Of a DNA stretch of 64,000 nucleotides, positions 25,874-35,405 are shown one piece after another (within the stretch, counting starts at the first letter, position 1; the number at the start of each line of letters is the position of its first letter). The notes below the pieces were generated by a model. It did no database searches, had not been told where the DNA came from, and worked only from the letters and a program-made list of their open reading frames with translations. This DNA comes from Parapedobacter lycopersici (lineage in GTDB: Bacteria; Bacteroidota; Bacteroidia; Sphingobacteriales; Sphingobacteriaceae): the NCBI RefSeq assembly GCF_024643285.1, contig NZ_JAMSLW010000001.1, forward strand, positions 248,001-312,000. Reading direction: 5' to 3'. The position numbers and the translations under genes were made by a program.

Positions 25874-26650
25874 ATGCAACAACAGCATTGGCGGGGTGGT
25901 CAGGAAAAGCGGGAAACAAACCAACAGGTTTATGGCATTCGTGCAGTCATTGAAGCCATTGACAGCGGGAAGGAAATCGAGTCTATTTTCGTTCAGCGAG
26001 GGCTTAGCGGCCAGCTGCTTGCGGAGCTGAAGCAGGTGCTTAAGCAATACGGCATCACGTATCAGCAGGTGCCTGTTGAAAAACTGAACCGCATGACACG
26101 CAAAAACCACCAGGGGGTTATCGCGGTTATCTCACCGATCACCTACCAGCGTACGGAAGACCTGGTGCCGGCCATATACGAAAGGGGAGAAGTGCCCCTG
26201 TTGCTTATACTGGACGGTGTTACCGATGTACGCAACCTGGGTGCTATCGCCCGTACTGCCGAATGTGCGGGTGTGCATGCGCTCATCGTACCGAAAAGAG
26301 GTTCTGCCGAAATTAATCCTGACGCGATCAAGACGTCGGCGGGCGCACTGTTTAAGATAAACGTATGCCGGGAAGATAGTCTGGCCAAAACCGCGCGATT
26401 CCTGCAGGATTCCGGTATTCAATTGGTGGCCTGTACGGAGAAGACAACCGACAACCTGTATCAGCTGGATTATACCACGCCAACGGCGCTCGTGCTGGGG
26501 TCGGAAGAGCACGGCATTTCAGACGAACTCATCCGCATAGCGGATCACCTGGCGAAGATACCCATGGCCGGATCAATCGCGTCACTCAACGTTTCGGTAT
26601 CGGCCGGCGTGGCACTGTACGAGGCCCTTCGGCAACGGATGGCAACCTAA
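25874..26650 (+). CDS. rlmB: 23S rRNA (guanosine(2251)-2'-O)-methyltransferase RlmB
   Basis: SpoU/TrmH-type knotted methyltransferase acting on the 23S rRNA peptidyl-transferase loop. From ATG 25874 it has 258 residues: an N-terminal L30e-like substrate-binding domain (VYGIRAVIEAIDSGKEIESI) and a C-terminal SPOUT domain. The latter has LDGVTDVRNLGAIARTAEC, LVLGSEEHGIS and the trefoil-knot motif IPMAGSIASLNVSVSAGVAL. The open frame extends 16 codons upstream into the preceding gene, but the MQQQHWRGG start is more natural. It converges with the THX gene 4 bp away. Confidence 0.92.
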   Translation: MQQQHWRGGQEKRETNQQVYGIRAVIEAIDSGKEIESIFVQRGLSGQLLAELKQVLKQYGITYQQVPVEKLNRMTRKNHQGVIAVISPITYQRTEDLVPAIYERGEVPLLLILDGVTDVRNLGAIARTAECAGVHALIVPKRGSAEINPDAIKTSAGALFKINVCREDSLAKTARFLQDSGIQLVACTEKTTDNLYQLDYTTPTALVLGSEEHGISDELIRIADHLAKIPMAGSIASLNVSVSAGVALYEALRQRMAT

Positions 26651-26654
26651 AACG

Positions 26655-26780
26655 TTACGCTTTTGCTGCGGTACCCGACGGTACCCGTTGCTGCTTCTTC
26701 TGCTTTTTACGCGGCCTTTTCTTGCCGTAGGACCCAGCTACAATTTTTCCGCGTTTTGTTTTTTTATCTCCTTTTCCCAT
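26655..26780 (-). CDS. 30S ribosomal protein THX (bTHX)
   Basis: A very short gene, 41 residues, that length-filtered gene finding would miss. The product begins MGKGDKKTKRGKIVAGSYG and continues KKRPRKKQKK, a strongly basic protein. Its MGKGD-x-KT-x-RGKI-x-x-G-x-YG pattern is the one I know for the THX protein of Bacteroidota and Thermus, which fits into the head of the 30S subunit. The C-terminal tail (QQRVPSGTAAKA) is longer than in minimal versions. Its stop codon is 4 bp from the rlmB stop on the opposite strand. Confidence 0.88.
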   Translation of the reverse strand: MGKGDKKTKRGKIVAGSYGKKRPRKKQKKQQRVPSGTAAKA

Positions 26781-26917
26781 GAGTTGCGCATGTATAGGGG
26801 TTAAAATAAATGTTCAACAGGTATAAGGCTGATTAAACGAAATTGTTTTATAAAAAATCATTTCGGGAGGTATTACCGGATACATCCGGCAGCGGTCCGG
26901 CCGGATGCCAATGAAAA

Positions 26918-26945
26918 ATGCCACCGGCAAAGGGCACGGTGGCAT
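26918..26945 (-). terminator. Terminator after the YceI gene
   Basis: ATGCCACCG (26918-26926) pairs with CGGTGGCAT (26937-26945). Read on the minus strand the stem runs into TTTTTCAT, and it starts 29 nt after the yceI stop codon. Confidence 0.7.
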
Positions 26946-26974
26946 AAGTAACGGTATGTGTTTTTCCGGGGCAG

Positions 26975-27571
26975 TTATTGCCTGATGAACTCGCCATCGG
27001 CCTGGATGCGCACCTCATCACTCAGCATGGGCGCAGGGAACTTCGGACCGATACCGAAATCGGAACGTTTGATGACACCGGTAAGTTGAAAGCCGGCCGT
27101 CTGGCTGTTATTGTTTGGATTTTCATTTGTACCCCGGTACCAGAGGTCCATCGTTACGGGTTTGGTAACGCCATGGATGGTCAGGTTTCCACTGAGTTTA
27201 TAGCGGTTTTCACCAGCGGCTTCAATGCCCGTGCTGCTGAAAGTGAGTTCCGGGAATTTCTCCACATCAAAAAAGTCGGCGCTCCGCAGGTGGTCGTCCC
27301 GTTTTTTTACTTCCGTATTGATGGAAGCCGCGTTTATCGTAAGTGTAAAAGCAGCATCGCTGAAATTGGGCTGTGCTGCGCTGATGGTGGCATCAAACTG
27401 CTGGAAGAGTCCCAGAATGTCGGAGATGCCCGAATGCGTAATCATAAACGTGATTTTCGAGTGGTTAGGGTCTGCCTTCCACGTTTGTTGCGCGGTAGCG
27501 ACCGTGCTGGCAAGGCAAACGAGCAGAACCATTGCGAATGCCCGCTTGATTAATTGTTCATACTTTTTCAT
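26975..27571 (-). CDS. YceI family periplasmic protein
   Basis: Lipocalin-like beta-barrel protein of 198 residues that in relatives binds isoprenoid or lipid-like molecules in the periplasm. A signal peptide is clear: MKKYEQLIKRAFAMVLLVCL followed by ASTVATAQQ with cleavage after ATA. The mature part starts WKADPNHSKITFMITH and includes KRDDHLRSADFFDVEKFPEL and LTIHGVTKPVTM, both strong YceI signatures. Single gene with its own terminator. Its partner or ligand cannot be read from context. Confidence 0.93.
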   Translation of the reverse strand: MKKYEQLIKRAFAMVLLVCLASTVATAQQTWKADPNHSKITFMITHSGISDILGLFQQFDATISAAQPNFSDAAFTLTINAASINTEVKKRDDHLRSADFFDVEKFPELTFSSTGIEAAGENRYKLSGNLTIHGVTKPVTMDLWYRGTNENPNNNSQTAGFQLTGVIKRSDFGIGPKFPAPMLSDEVRIQADGEFIRQ

Positions 27572-27737
27572 CGTTATTTGTTTTAAGGGTGAATATCAGT
27601 TCCGAATCCGGTACAGTCTGACGGCCGTGCAATGCCGTGACAGCCGGATAACGCATAGGGCTAATATAGCAAATGTGTTTCAAAGATCAGATCAACAATT
27701 TGTTAATGTATTTTTTGGCCGGCAATCCGGCCACTGT

Positions 27738-30700
27738 TTAGGCAACCTCGCGCATATCGACGGCAACAACCCGTGAAATGCCCTGTTCTACCATGGTAAC
27801 CCCATAGATGATATCGGTACTGGCAATCGTCCGTTTGTTGTGTGATACAATGATAAACTGCGACTGTCCCGAAAATTCGCGGATGATGTTGTTGAATTTA
27901 TCGATGTTCGTATCATCCAGCGGTGCATCCACCTCGTCAAAGATACAGAACGGCGCCGGTTTAAGTAAGTACAGGGAAAACAGCAGGGCAGTGGATGTCA
28001 AGGTCTTTTCGCCGCCCGAAAGCTGGTTAATGGATAGCGGGCGTTTGCCTTTTGGGCGTGCCATGATCTCAATATCCGATTCCAGGGGATTATCCGGTTC
28101 ACTGAGGACCAGATCGCAGCTGTCTTCCTCATTGAATAATGAGCGGAATACAGTAATGAAATTTTCACGGACCCGGGTAAAGGCATCCATAAATTTCTCC
28201 CGGGCAATGTCGTCTATTTCCCGGATGGTTTCCAGCAGTGAATTCTTCGCATCCAGCAGATCCTGCTTTTCCTTGATAATAAATGTATGTCGCTCATTCA
28301 TCTCCTGGTAGGCTTCCATCGCCATGGGGTTGATGCTGCCAAACTCATCCAGTTGCTTGCGGAGCTTCTCGGTTTTTTGTTTCAGTGTCTCTTCACCCTC
28401 CTCCATATCGGCGGGCGGTGCCTCCAGCAGATCCGCAATATCAATGGAAAACTCGATGGACAGCCGTTCTTTCAAGGCATTCAGTTCGAGTTTCAGGTTC
28501 GTTTTCTGGTCCCTCAGTTCATTGAACAAAAGATCAGTATTGTCTTTCTGCCGCCGCAGCTGGCTGATCAGGTCCTCCAGCTCGTTGATGCTGCCCCGTG
28601 ACGCGTAATAATCCTCTTCCAGCTGCTGAAGCCCCTTTTCATAAGCATCTTTCTGGGCATACATGGCCAGCAGGTCATCATCTGAATCATCGACATGTTG
28701 CAGGGTGTCTTTGATCTGCAGCTGCACCTGTTCGTATTCCGCGCTGTTTTTGGTAATCCGGTCTTCGTATGTATCGTGCAGGGACTGGCGGTATTCGAGG
28801 TCTTTTAAGGTGCTGTTCACCTTATTCTGCTGCTGGTGGAAGCGGATATTTTCCTGGTTATAGGCAGTTGATTTTTCCGTTAGCCATTCCGATACTTCCT
28901 GGAATGCCTCCTGCAGGGCCTGCAATTCCGTGCGTTGGCCTTCCTGCTCGGATTTCTGCGTCTCCAGGCGGGGTTCGGCCCCGTGGAGCTCTTCGGCTAT
29001 CGTTGCCAGTTTCTGTTCGATGTCCTGCTTCCGGTTCCGGCTGTTGGCAATAAATGCCTGGTACTGTTCTTGTTTTGTTTTTACCGAAACCAATTCATGG
29101 TCGAGCCTGTTGAGCTGCTGGCCCAACTCTTCGGCAAGCGCCTTTTTAGAGGAACCTTTCAGGTCTTCCATTTTTTTCGACGCTTCTTCAAGGGCTGCCT
29201 GGAGCGCGTCGATGTCACTGCCCAGGGATTTGATTTCCTTCGCCAGCGTTTCGAGATTTTTTGCCCGGCCGATGCGTTTTCCCTCAAAGAGGCCTACGGA
29301 GCCGCCGGACAGCCCCAGCTGGTTTTTGTTGAATTTGCCGCTTTTGTGCAACAGTACCCAATGGGCATCCGGCAGGGCGGTTTCCAGCGCCTGCTCGTCG
29401 CCGGCCTCGAGCATAAATACATTATGCAGCAATAAGCGGCATAACGGCAGGTATTGCGGTGCTACACTGATGATGTCGAGTGCGGGTACCAGTCCGGCCT
29501 GCGGAGCCGGGGAAGTAGCCGGTGCTGCGAGCTGGTCGATCGCGTCAAGGACAAAAAAATTGGCGCGTCCGCGTGTGGCGTCGCTGAGCAACCGGATAGC
29601 CTGTACAGCCTCGTCCTGCCGTTGTACCACGTAATGGTTCATGAAAGGCTCCAGGTAATTTTCAATGGCGATGCGGTATTCGGGTTTGCAGGAGAGTACA
29701 TCCGAAAAGAGCGGGTAATTCTTTTTCCAGCCCGCGTTTTTCCGAAGGAAACGGATCGACTCCGGAAATCCCTCGAGATTATCCACCAGCGACTTGGTCA
29801 GGTTATATTCGTTTTGTTTGGCATCCAGCTGGCGATTGTTGCTGCTGAGCGTTTCTTTAATCGACTGGATCTGTGCCGCTGTACCATCCAGTTGTTGCTG
29901 GAGCTCCTCTTCAAACCGAATGGCAAGGTCATACGCTTGCTGCTGGCCTTCGATCCGTCCCTCAAGATCAGCCACCAGCGTGTTGAACTGGTTGAGCTCC
30001 GTCGCTTTTGATTCGGTATCGGCCACGTTGCGCAGGCTCTCCTGGGTCAGCGCGTCGCGCTGGATATGGAGCACGGCAATTTCCTTTTCCAGTTTGTAGA
30101 TTTCATTCTGCGCTTCGGTATTTCTGCGGCTCTGTGCATCGAGTTTGTTTTTGGCCGTTTGCTGCTGGCCGCGCAGTTCCTCCACTTCGGCGCGCTGCTT
30201 TTCAAGTCCAGCCACAATACCGTCCAGCTTGTTCTGCTCTACGGCATGCTCTTCGTTGAGCCGCTTGATGTTATACAGGGCATGGTTAAGCTGCTGGCGA
30301 TCCTGCGCCAGTTCATTGCTCAGCCGTGCTTCTTTATCCTGTAAGTTCCGGAGCTGCTCGTTTTTTACCTTTTTATCACTCTCATACGCCCGTATTTTAG
30401 CGACGTACTCGTTCGTGACTTTCTGCTGGATGGCCAGGTTCTTTTCCTTTGCCAGGCTTTCCTGCTTCTGTTGCTGGAGCAATGCCTCCTGCCGGCCGAT
30501 TTCCGTGGTGATCCGCGTCTGGTCTGTCCGCTGCGTCAATTCCTGTGCCTCGAGCGTGGCGAGTGATTCGCTGAACCGGGCAATCCGGTGGGTGGCCAGT
30601 GCTACGCTCAATGCTTTGTACTGCTCCTTGATGCGGTAATACCGTTCTGTTTTTTTTGCCTGATTTTCGAGTGTTTTGAGGTTTTTCTCAATTTCGAAAA

Positions 30701-31283
30701 GGAGATCTTCCACCCGTTCGAGATCGTTTTCCGTATCGCGCAGCTTATTCAGCGTCTGCTTTTTCCGGACCTTGTATTTGGAAATGCCCGAAGCTTCCTC
30801 AAAAAGGTTACGTCTTGAGTTTTCCTTGTTATTGATGATTTCATCGATCATCTTCAGTTCGATGATCGAGTAGGTGTCGGCCCCGATGCCCGTATCCAGA
30901 AACAGGTCAGTGATGTCTTTCAACCGGCATTTGACATCGTTCAGCCGGTACTCGCTTTCCCCGGTTCGGTATAACTTGCGGGTAATTGTCACCTGGGAGA
31001 ATTCAGTGGGGAGCACGTTGCGGGTATTATCGAACGACAGTGAAACCTCGGCCAGGTTGGCGGCCTTGCGGTTCTTGGTGCCATTGAAGATAATGTTCTC
31101 CATCTTTTCGGAGCGCAGCATGCGTGTGCTTTGCTCACCCAGTACCCACCGGATGGCATCCACCACATTGGACTTGCCACACCCGTTAGGCCCTACAATG
31201 GCGGTAACCCCAGCATTGAAGTGGATGGTGATTTTATCGCCGAAACTTTTAAAGCCTTTTATTTCGAGTTTGGTAAGCTGCAT
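27738..31283 (-). CDS. smc: Chromosome segregation ATPase SMC
   Basis: Structural maintenance of chromosomes protein, 1181 residues, which forms the long-armed dimer that organises and segregates the nucleoid. The N-terminal ATPase half has the P-loop GPNGCGKSN at residues 31-39. Two long coiled coils flank a hinge near residues 510-680 (GWKKNYPLFSDVLSCKPEY and following). The C-terminal half has LSGGEKTLTSTALLF (signature) and FCIFDEVDAPLDD (Walker B and D loop). Length and order are normal. Neighbouring genes do not include scpA or scpB. Confidence 0.97.
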   Translation of the reverse strand: MQLTKLEIKGFKSFGDKITIHFNAGVTAIVGPNGCGKSNVVDAIRWVLGEQSTRMLRSEKMENIIFNGTKNRKAANLAEVSLSFDNTRNVLPTEFSQVTITRKLYRTGESEYRLNDVKCRLKDITDLFLDTGIGADTYSIIELKMIDEIINNKENSRRNLFEEASGISKYKVRKKQTLNKLRDTENDLERVEDLLFEIEKNLKTLENQAKKTERYYRIKEQYKALSVALATHRIARFSESLATLEAQELTQRTDQTRITTEIGRQEALLQQQKQESLAKEKNLAIQQKVTNEYVAKIRAYESDKKVKNEQLRNLQDKEARLSNELAQDRQQLNHALYNIKRLNEEHAVEQNKLDGIVAGLEKQRAEVEELRGQQQTAKNKLDAQSRRNTEAQNEIYKLEKEIAVLHIQRDALTQESLRNVADTESKATELNQFNTLVADLEGRIEGQQQAYDLAIRFEEELQQQLDGTAAQIQSIKETLSSNNRQLDAKQNEYNLTKSLVDNLEGFPESIRFLRKNAGWKKNYPLFSDVLSCKPEYRIAIENYLEPFMNHYVVQRQDEAVQAIRLLSDATRGRANFFVLDAIDQLAAPATSPAPQAGLVPALDIISVAPQYLPLCRLLLHNVFMLEAGDEQALETALPDAHWVLLHKSGKFNKNQLGLSGGSVGLFEGKRIGRAKNLETLAKEIKSLGSDIDALQAALEEASKKMEDLKGSSKKALAEELGQQLNRLDHELVSVKTKQEQYQAFIANSRNRKQDIEQKLATIAEELHGAEPRLETQKSEQEGQRTELQALQEAFQEVSEWLTEKSTAYNQENIRFHQQQNKVNSTLKDLEYRQSLHDTYEDRITKNSAEYEQVQLQIKDTLQHVDDSDDDLLAMYAQKDAYEKGLQQLEEDYYASRGSINELEDLISQLRRQKDNTDLLFNELRDQKTNLKLELNALKERLSIEFSIDIADLLEAPPADMEEGEETLKQKTEKLRKQLDEFGSINPMAMEAYQEMNERHTFIIKEKQDLLDAKNSLLETIREIDDIAREKFMDAFTRVRENFITVFRSLFNEEDSCDLVLSEPDNPLESDIEIMARPKGKRPLSINQLSGGEKTLTSTALLFSLYLLKPAPFCIFDEVDAPLDDTNIDKFNNIIREFSGQSQFIIVSHNKRTIASTDIIYGVTMVEQGISRVVAVDMREVA

Positions 31284-31355
31284 GCAACGTAATTATACTC
31301 CTCGCGAATTTAAGAATTTTGCTGAAGTTGCGGCGTTTTGTTCGGTGATGAAATG

Positions 31356-31949
31356 CTATAGTTGTGCCAACGCCGCTTCGACATGCTGTTTTCCTTGGAC
31401 TGAATAGTCGAGCGCGAGGGCGTGGCGATGACCATCGGCGTCCATTTTTTTGAGTGATTTGCGGAGGATATCCACTATTTTGTCCGTGTGCCGGGGCCAG
31501 AAATCCTCGTATTGGAACTGCAGGAAGACCAGACACAGTGCGTTTTCCATGAGCTGTACCTCGTGGTCTGCTTTCAGTTTTATTTTACGGACGATTTGCT
31601 TTACCCGCTCAATGGTTTCGGTGGAATAGCCAATCGGCGCCAGCAGCTCCTCCGCTTTTTCGGCATGGTACAGGCTCAGTGCTTTTCGCCAGGTCAGGTA
31701 TCCTTCCCGGTCCTGTGGGTAATCACCCCGGGGTATTTCCCACCGGCCGATGTGCTGGCACCGGGATGCAAGCAGCAACGCTTCGCTGGCATCGGGGTTT
31801 AATTTCAATATCCAGCCGTGGAGTTTAAGGGCAAGAAAATATTCCTGGGGATAGGTATTCCCTTCCCATGAAAAGGGATTGGGATCCTGTTTATTATACT
31901 GGTCAAATACCTGGAATGCGCGTTCCAGTTTTTCTGTTGATGATGTCAT
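31356..31949 (-). CDS. DUF4202 domain-containing protein
   Basis: Mostly helical protein of 197 residues that I recognise as the DUF4202 family. Characteristic stretches are LERAFQVFDQYNKQDPNP, LLLASRCQHIGRWEIPRGDYP, and Q(L)MENALCLVFLQFQYEDF. The first histidine (SRCQHIGRW) and the pattern around it recall HD-type metal sites, but no enzyme activity is known to me. It is 72 bp upstream of smc on the same strand and could be co-transcribed. Confidence 0.85.
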   Translation of the reverse strand: MTSSTEKLERAFQVFDQYNKQDPNPFSWEGNTYPQEYFLALKLHGWILKLNPDASEALLLASRCQHIGRWEIPRGDYPQDREGYLTWRKALSLYHAEKAEELLAPIGYSTETIERVKQIVRKIKLKADHEVQLMENALCLVFLQFQYEDFWPRHTDKIVDILRKSLKKMDADGHRHALALDYSVQGKQHVEAALAQL

Positions 31950-32050
31950 TTTTCACGTGTTGTCTAATGTCGGGGGATTAGCTTACCATAATAAAGCCCA
32001 TGATCAATGGATATGGCTGTGTATGCAAACATACGAAATGGCGATTTATT

Positions 32051-32944
32051 TTACGTCCGGACCGTTCCCGGCAGGGGAACGTACTCCTGTTCGTCGCCGG
32101 GAACCAAAGGGAACGCATCGTGATGCTGGTTTTCCCAGTTCACTTTGGCTTCTTCAATCAACGCTTTATCCGAGTTTACAAAATTCCAGTATATGAAACG
32201 TTCCTCGTCGAAAGGTTCCCCGCCAAAAAGATAGACCGTTGTGTTCTCATTCATTTCGAAGGTGCAAAGGTTGGCCTCCTTGGCTATTAACAGCTGTTTT
32301 GAGCCATAGGGATTGCCTTCGATGTTTACCGTGCCCTCCAATACATACAATGCAGCCTCGCCATATAAATCCTTTCCGATCGTTAGTTTCCGCGCTGTTT
32401 TGGTCTTGATTTCAATAAAAAACAACCTGCTGTGAACGGGAACGGGGGATTTTCTTCCAAACGCTTCGCCGGCGATTAGTTTGTACTGTGTATCCTCTTC
32501 CTGCCAGACCGGGATGGCATCTGCCTCAATATGAAAGAAAGTGGGATCTTGTTGTTCGACCTGTTTTGGAAGGCCTACCCAGATCTGGAAACCATGGAGG
32601 TTCTTCTCCGTTTCCCTTAAATACTCCGGTGTTCTTTCCGAGTGTACGATGCCTTTTCCGGCGGTCATCCAGTTGACAGCTCCCGGGGCGATTTCCACCG
32701 CATTTCCGATACTGTCGCGGTGGAAAATAGCACCTTCAAGCAGGTACGTCAATGTAGAAAGTCCGATATGGGGATGAGGCGGGACGTCCAGGTTCTGGTA
32801 ATCTTTCAATGCTGCAGGCCCCATGTGATCAATAAAAACAAAAGGTCCGACAGCTCTTTTCTGACGAAAGGGAAGCAGCCTGCCGACTAAAAAGTTTCCG
32901 ATATCCGCCGCTTTTTCCTCAATGATCAATCCAATATTTGACAT
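32051..32944 (-). CDS. Pirin family protein
   Basis: Bicupin protein; 297 residues from the ATG at 32944 (MSNIGLIIEEKAAD), while the frame opens at 32977. The N-terminal cupin carries the pirin metal motif PHPHIGLSTLTYLLEG with further ligands in AGKGIVHSE. Some pirins have quercetin-dioxygenase activity, others act as redox-sensing regulators; which applies here is open. A second pirin lies at 39168. The gap upstream (to 33245) is very AT-rich and probably holds divergent promoters. Confidence 0.92.
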   Translation of the reverse strand: MSNIGLIIEEKAADIGNFLVGRLLPFRQKRAVGPFVFIDHMGPAALKDYQNLDVPPHPHIGLSTLTYLLEGAIFHRDSIGNAVEIAPGAVNWMTAGKGIVHSERTPEYLRETEKNLHGFQIWVGLPKQVEQQDPTFFHIEADAIPVWQEEDTQYKLIAGEAFGRKSPVPVHSRLFFIEIKTKTARKLTIGKDLYGEAALYVLEGTVNIEGNPYGSKQLLIAKEANLCTFEMNENTTVYLFGGEPFDEERFIYWNFVNSDKALIEEAKVNWENQHHDAFPLVPGDEQEYVPLPGTVRT

Positions 32945-33245
32945 CATAACGTTATGCCCATTAACACTTTTTTTCAAAATAAACGTGTAGTAAATATATC
33001 GGATTCTATGGCAATATACAAGTGGATTCCTTCCGGTAGCATTATTTGTTATCTGATAATTTATGAAGATTAATATAATATATTTTAAATCAGTATATTA
33101 TAATTTTAATAAAATCGTGAATATCCGATTGTACGCAATTGAATTTTGGATCAGCGGCATCCAGGCCACGTGATAGAAAACCGCAAATTTCGGATTTTAT
33201 GCCGCCGGTAAGGGCGCTAATTTTACCCCTGATAAGCACATAATT

Positions 33246-33959
33246 ATGGAGAACATAGCAATGCGGTTAGCCGCGAGGGACTGGCAGGCCATCACAACGG
33301 AACTGCATGATAAGGGTTTTGTTATCGTTCGGGATGTCCTGCACCGGGAGGAATGCGATGCGCTGATTGCGGCATACGGCGCTGACGGCATTTACCGCAA
33401 AACAATCAGCATGCAACGCTACCGGTTTGGCCGGGGGGAATACAAATATTTCCGGTATCCATTGCCCGGATTGATTACGGCATTACGGGAAAAGGTATAT
33501 GCTGAAATTGCACCCGTTGCCAATCAATGGATGCAGGAGCTGCATATCGACAACATGTTCCCAGCTACACATCAGGAGATGAAAAAACGCTGCGAGGAAT
33601 ATGGGCAGCGGGAACCAACGGTTCTTATCCTAAAATACGGCGAAGGGGACTTCAATACATTGCATCGGGACCTTTACGGCGAGGTTTATTTTCCATTGCA
33701 GGCGGTCTTTATGCTTAACCAGGTGGGGAAAGACTATACCGGTGGTGAATTTGTGATAACCGAGCAAATACCCCGGGCACAGTCCAAGGCAAATGTATTG
33801 ACACCTGACCGGGGTGATATGGTCATTTTTACCACTAATTTCCGCCCGGAGAATGGAAGTCGCGGTCACTATCGTGTACAGATGAAGCATGGTGTCAGTC
33901 CACTCCACAGCGGCAACCGGCACAGCCTTGGTATCCTATTCCATGACGGGCTTAGCTAA
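33246..33959 (+). CDS. 2OG-Fe(II) oxygenase (Oxygenase-NA/PF09859-like)
   Basis: Protein of 237 residues of the 2-oxoglutarate/Fe(II) dioxygenase superfamily. The iron-binding H-x-D is His140/Asp142 (TLHRDLYGE), the distal histidine is His215 (MKHGVSP), and Arg225 follows (GNRHSLGI) to bind 2-oxoglutarate. The sequence around GEYKYFRYPLP and NTLHRDLYGEVYFPLQ matches the family predicted to repair alkylated nucleic acids, rather than prolyl hydroxylases. It stands alone between two divergent/convergent genes, in a neighbourhood of stress-type genes. Confidence 0.85.
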   Translation: MENIAMRLAARDWQAITTELHDKGFVIVRDVLHREECDALIAAYGADGIYRKTISMQRYRFGRGEYKYFRYPLPGLITALREKVYAEIAPVANQWMQELHIDNMFPATHQEMKKRCEEYGQREPTVLILKYGEGDFNTLHRDLYGEVYFPLQAVFMLNQVGKDYTGGEFVITEQIPRAQSKANVLTPDRGDMVIFTTNFRPENGSRGHYRVQMKHGVSPLHSGNRHSLGILFHDGLS

Positions 33960-33976
33960 CCAATGCCGTCCGTTGG

Positions 33977-34831
33977 TTACTTCCGGGGCAGCATGGGAAA
34001 CAGTATGTGCATTTCGCTTTCCGTGAGCTGACGGCCGAATTCGGCTATTTCAAAGGCTTCGGCGTATTTGATGCCGGAAACGTCTGCTCCGTACCATTTC
34101 GTCAGCGCGGGCATATTGACGGCAGTCACACTGCTGAACGGGTAGGTGTTTTCGTAAATCAGCTTTTTCTGTTTTTCCGGATCTGCCCTTACCTCGTCTA
34201 ATATCCCCATACCGTGGGGGATGGCATCATTGACCTGTGACCGCTGGGCAGCACAGGCTGCCAGCTTGGTTGGCCATACCGAGTCAATTCCAACAGCGAA
34301 ATCAGGTATATAGGAAAAATTGATGGTATGGAAATCACGGATATAAACAAAAACAGGTGTTTTTTCCATTTGGAGGCGGGGTGCAGCATCCCGGACGATG
34401 TAGCCGGCGGTCATGTTATCGGTGTGGCCGCCTGCTGCCGGAAAATAGGTGAACACCACATCTGCATTCCAATCCTGGATGCTCTTGATTACTTTGTCCT
34501 GTACTTCTCTGGTGTTTTTCAGGTATTGGTCGTGGTAGTCGAGCACTTCATAGTCGCCAAGGGAGAGGATTTGCTTGGATTCCATGGCTTCCCCGTAACG
34601 CATTTTAGCCAGCGCGGCGGGTTCCATAGAATAGTGTCCCGCATCGCCGTTGGTTAAAGACATGAACTTGACCTGGTGTCCCATTTTGGTGTAAAGCGCG
34701 GTGATGCCGCCGGTATATATTTCCCCTTCGTCCGGGTGCGCGAAGATGACCATTACCTTCAGTTTTTGCTGGGCAAAGGCAAATGAGGTACATAGGATGG
34801 AAATTGTGATCAACTGAAGTAATCTGGTCAT
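33977..34831 (-). CDS. Exported PIG-L family deacetylase
   Basis: Zn-dependent deacetylase fold (GlcNAc-PI/mycothiol/bacillithiol deacetylase superfamily), 284 residues. A signal peptide is present (MTRLLQLITISILCTSFAFA, cut before QQ). The metal site is AHPDE at residues 31-35 (His32, Asp34) and the third ligand is in GGHTDNMTAG. The presence of a signal peptide argues against thiol-cofactor synthesis and for action on an envelope glycan or an imported glycoside. Substrate unknown. Confidence 0.9.
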   Translation of the reverse strand: MTRLLQLITISILCTSFAFAQQKLKVMVIFAHPDEGEIYTGGITALYTKMGHQVKFMSLTNGDAGHYSMEPAALAKMRYGEAMESKQILSLGDYEVLDYHDQYLKNTREVQDKVIKSIQDWNADVVFTYFPAAGGHTDNMTAGYIVRDAAPRLQMEKTPVFVYIRDFHTINFSYIPDFAVGIDSVWPTKLAACAAQRSQVNDAIPHGMGILDEVRADPEKQKKLIYENTYPFSSVTAVNMPALTKWYGADVSGIKYAEAFEIAEFGRQLTESEMHILFPMLPRK

Positions 34832-34933
34832 AATCGTTTATTTAAAGGTTTATCCTCAAAAATAACGATCTTTTCGGAAGATACATACAGCGCAAAATGC
34901 TTTTTCGCTGCGGCACTAACCGGTGGAACGGGT

Positions 34934-35374
34934 TTAAAATCCGGACGGAGTCAACGCGGCTGATGCGCTATCCCCGTTTTTTCCGAAACTTTTATCCAGT
35001 TCAATTGCCTCTTTTATCACGTCAGTTAAGGCGGGAATATCAATTTCTTCGACCGATTGAAAAACCTTGTAGAAAATCTGTTTGTTAGTGCCGTGCGTCA
35101 GGTAGTTATTTTTATCCTTCAGCTGGTTGCCATACCAAAAGCCGAACAACACCCCGCTTTTTATGCCGCTCCGGGGAACGGATGCGGGAAATATCAGGCA
35201 GATCGATCTGTTGCCGTAGAAGAACGGAACGTTGTAGGATAACTTCTCCTTTCCGTATCCGTTTAAGGTTTCTATGGTTATCTGACGTAAAATGTCTGTC
35301 AGCAAGGCTTCATCCTCGGGAAGAAACTCAAATAGTTCTACGGGTGAATGGAATTTTAACTGTGTTTTTGCCAT
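34934..35374 (-). CDS. DUF1801 domain-containing protein
   Basis: Protein of 146 residues with the YdhG/DUF1801 fold. It has the typical LRQITIETLNGYGKEKLSYNVPFFYGNR region, which includes the hydrophobic surface of this family. Function is unknown. It heads a string of small minus-strand genes at 34934-38133, all single-domain proteins with tight to moderate spacing, but it is followed by a short gap (31 bp) after the SRPBCC genes rather than an overlap. Confidence 0.85.
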   Translation of the reverse strand: MAKTQLKFHSPVELFEFLPEDEALLTDILRQITIETLNGYGKEKLSYNVPFFYGNRSICLIFPASVPRSGIKSGVLFGFWYGNQLKDKNNYLTHGTNKQIFYKVFQSVEEIDIPALTDVIKEAIELDKSFGKNGDSASAALTPSGF

Positions 35375-35405
35375 TTGCTTTCAGATAGCCGTAAGACCGG
35401 TTTTT

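Noticed and set aside
28930-30639. Several long plus-strand frames opposite smc
   Set aside because: Antisense to the coiled-coil coding region; serine- and cysteine-rich translations typical of reversed coiled-coil DNA.
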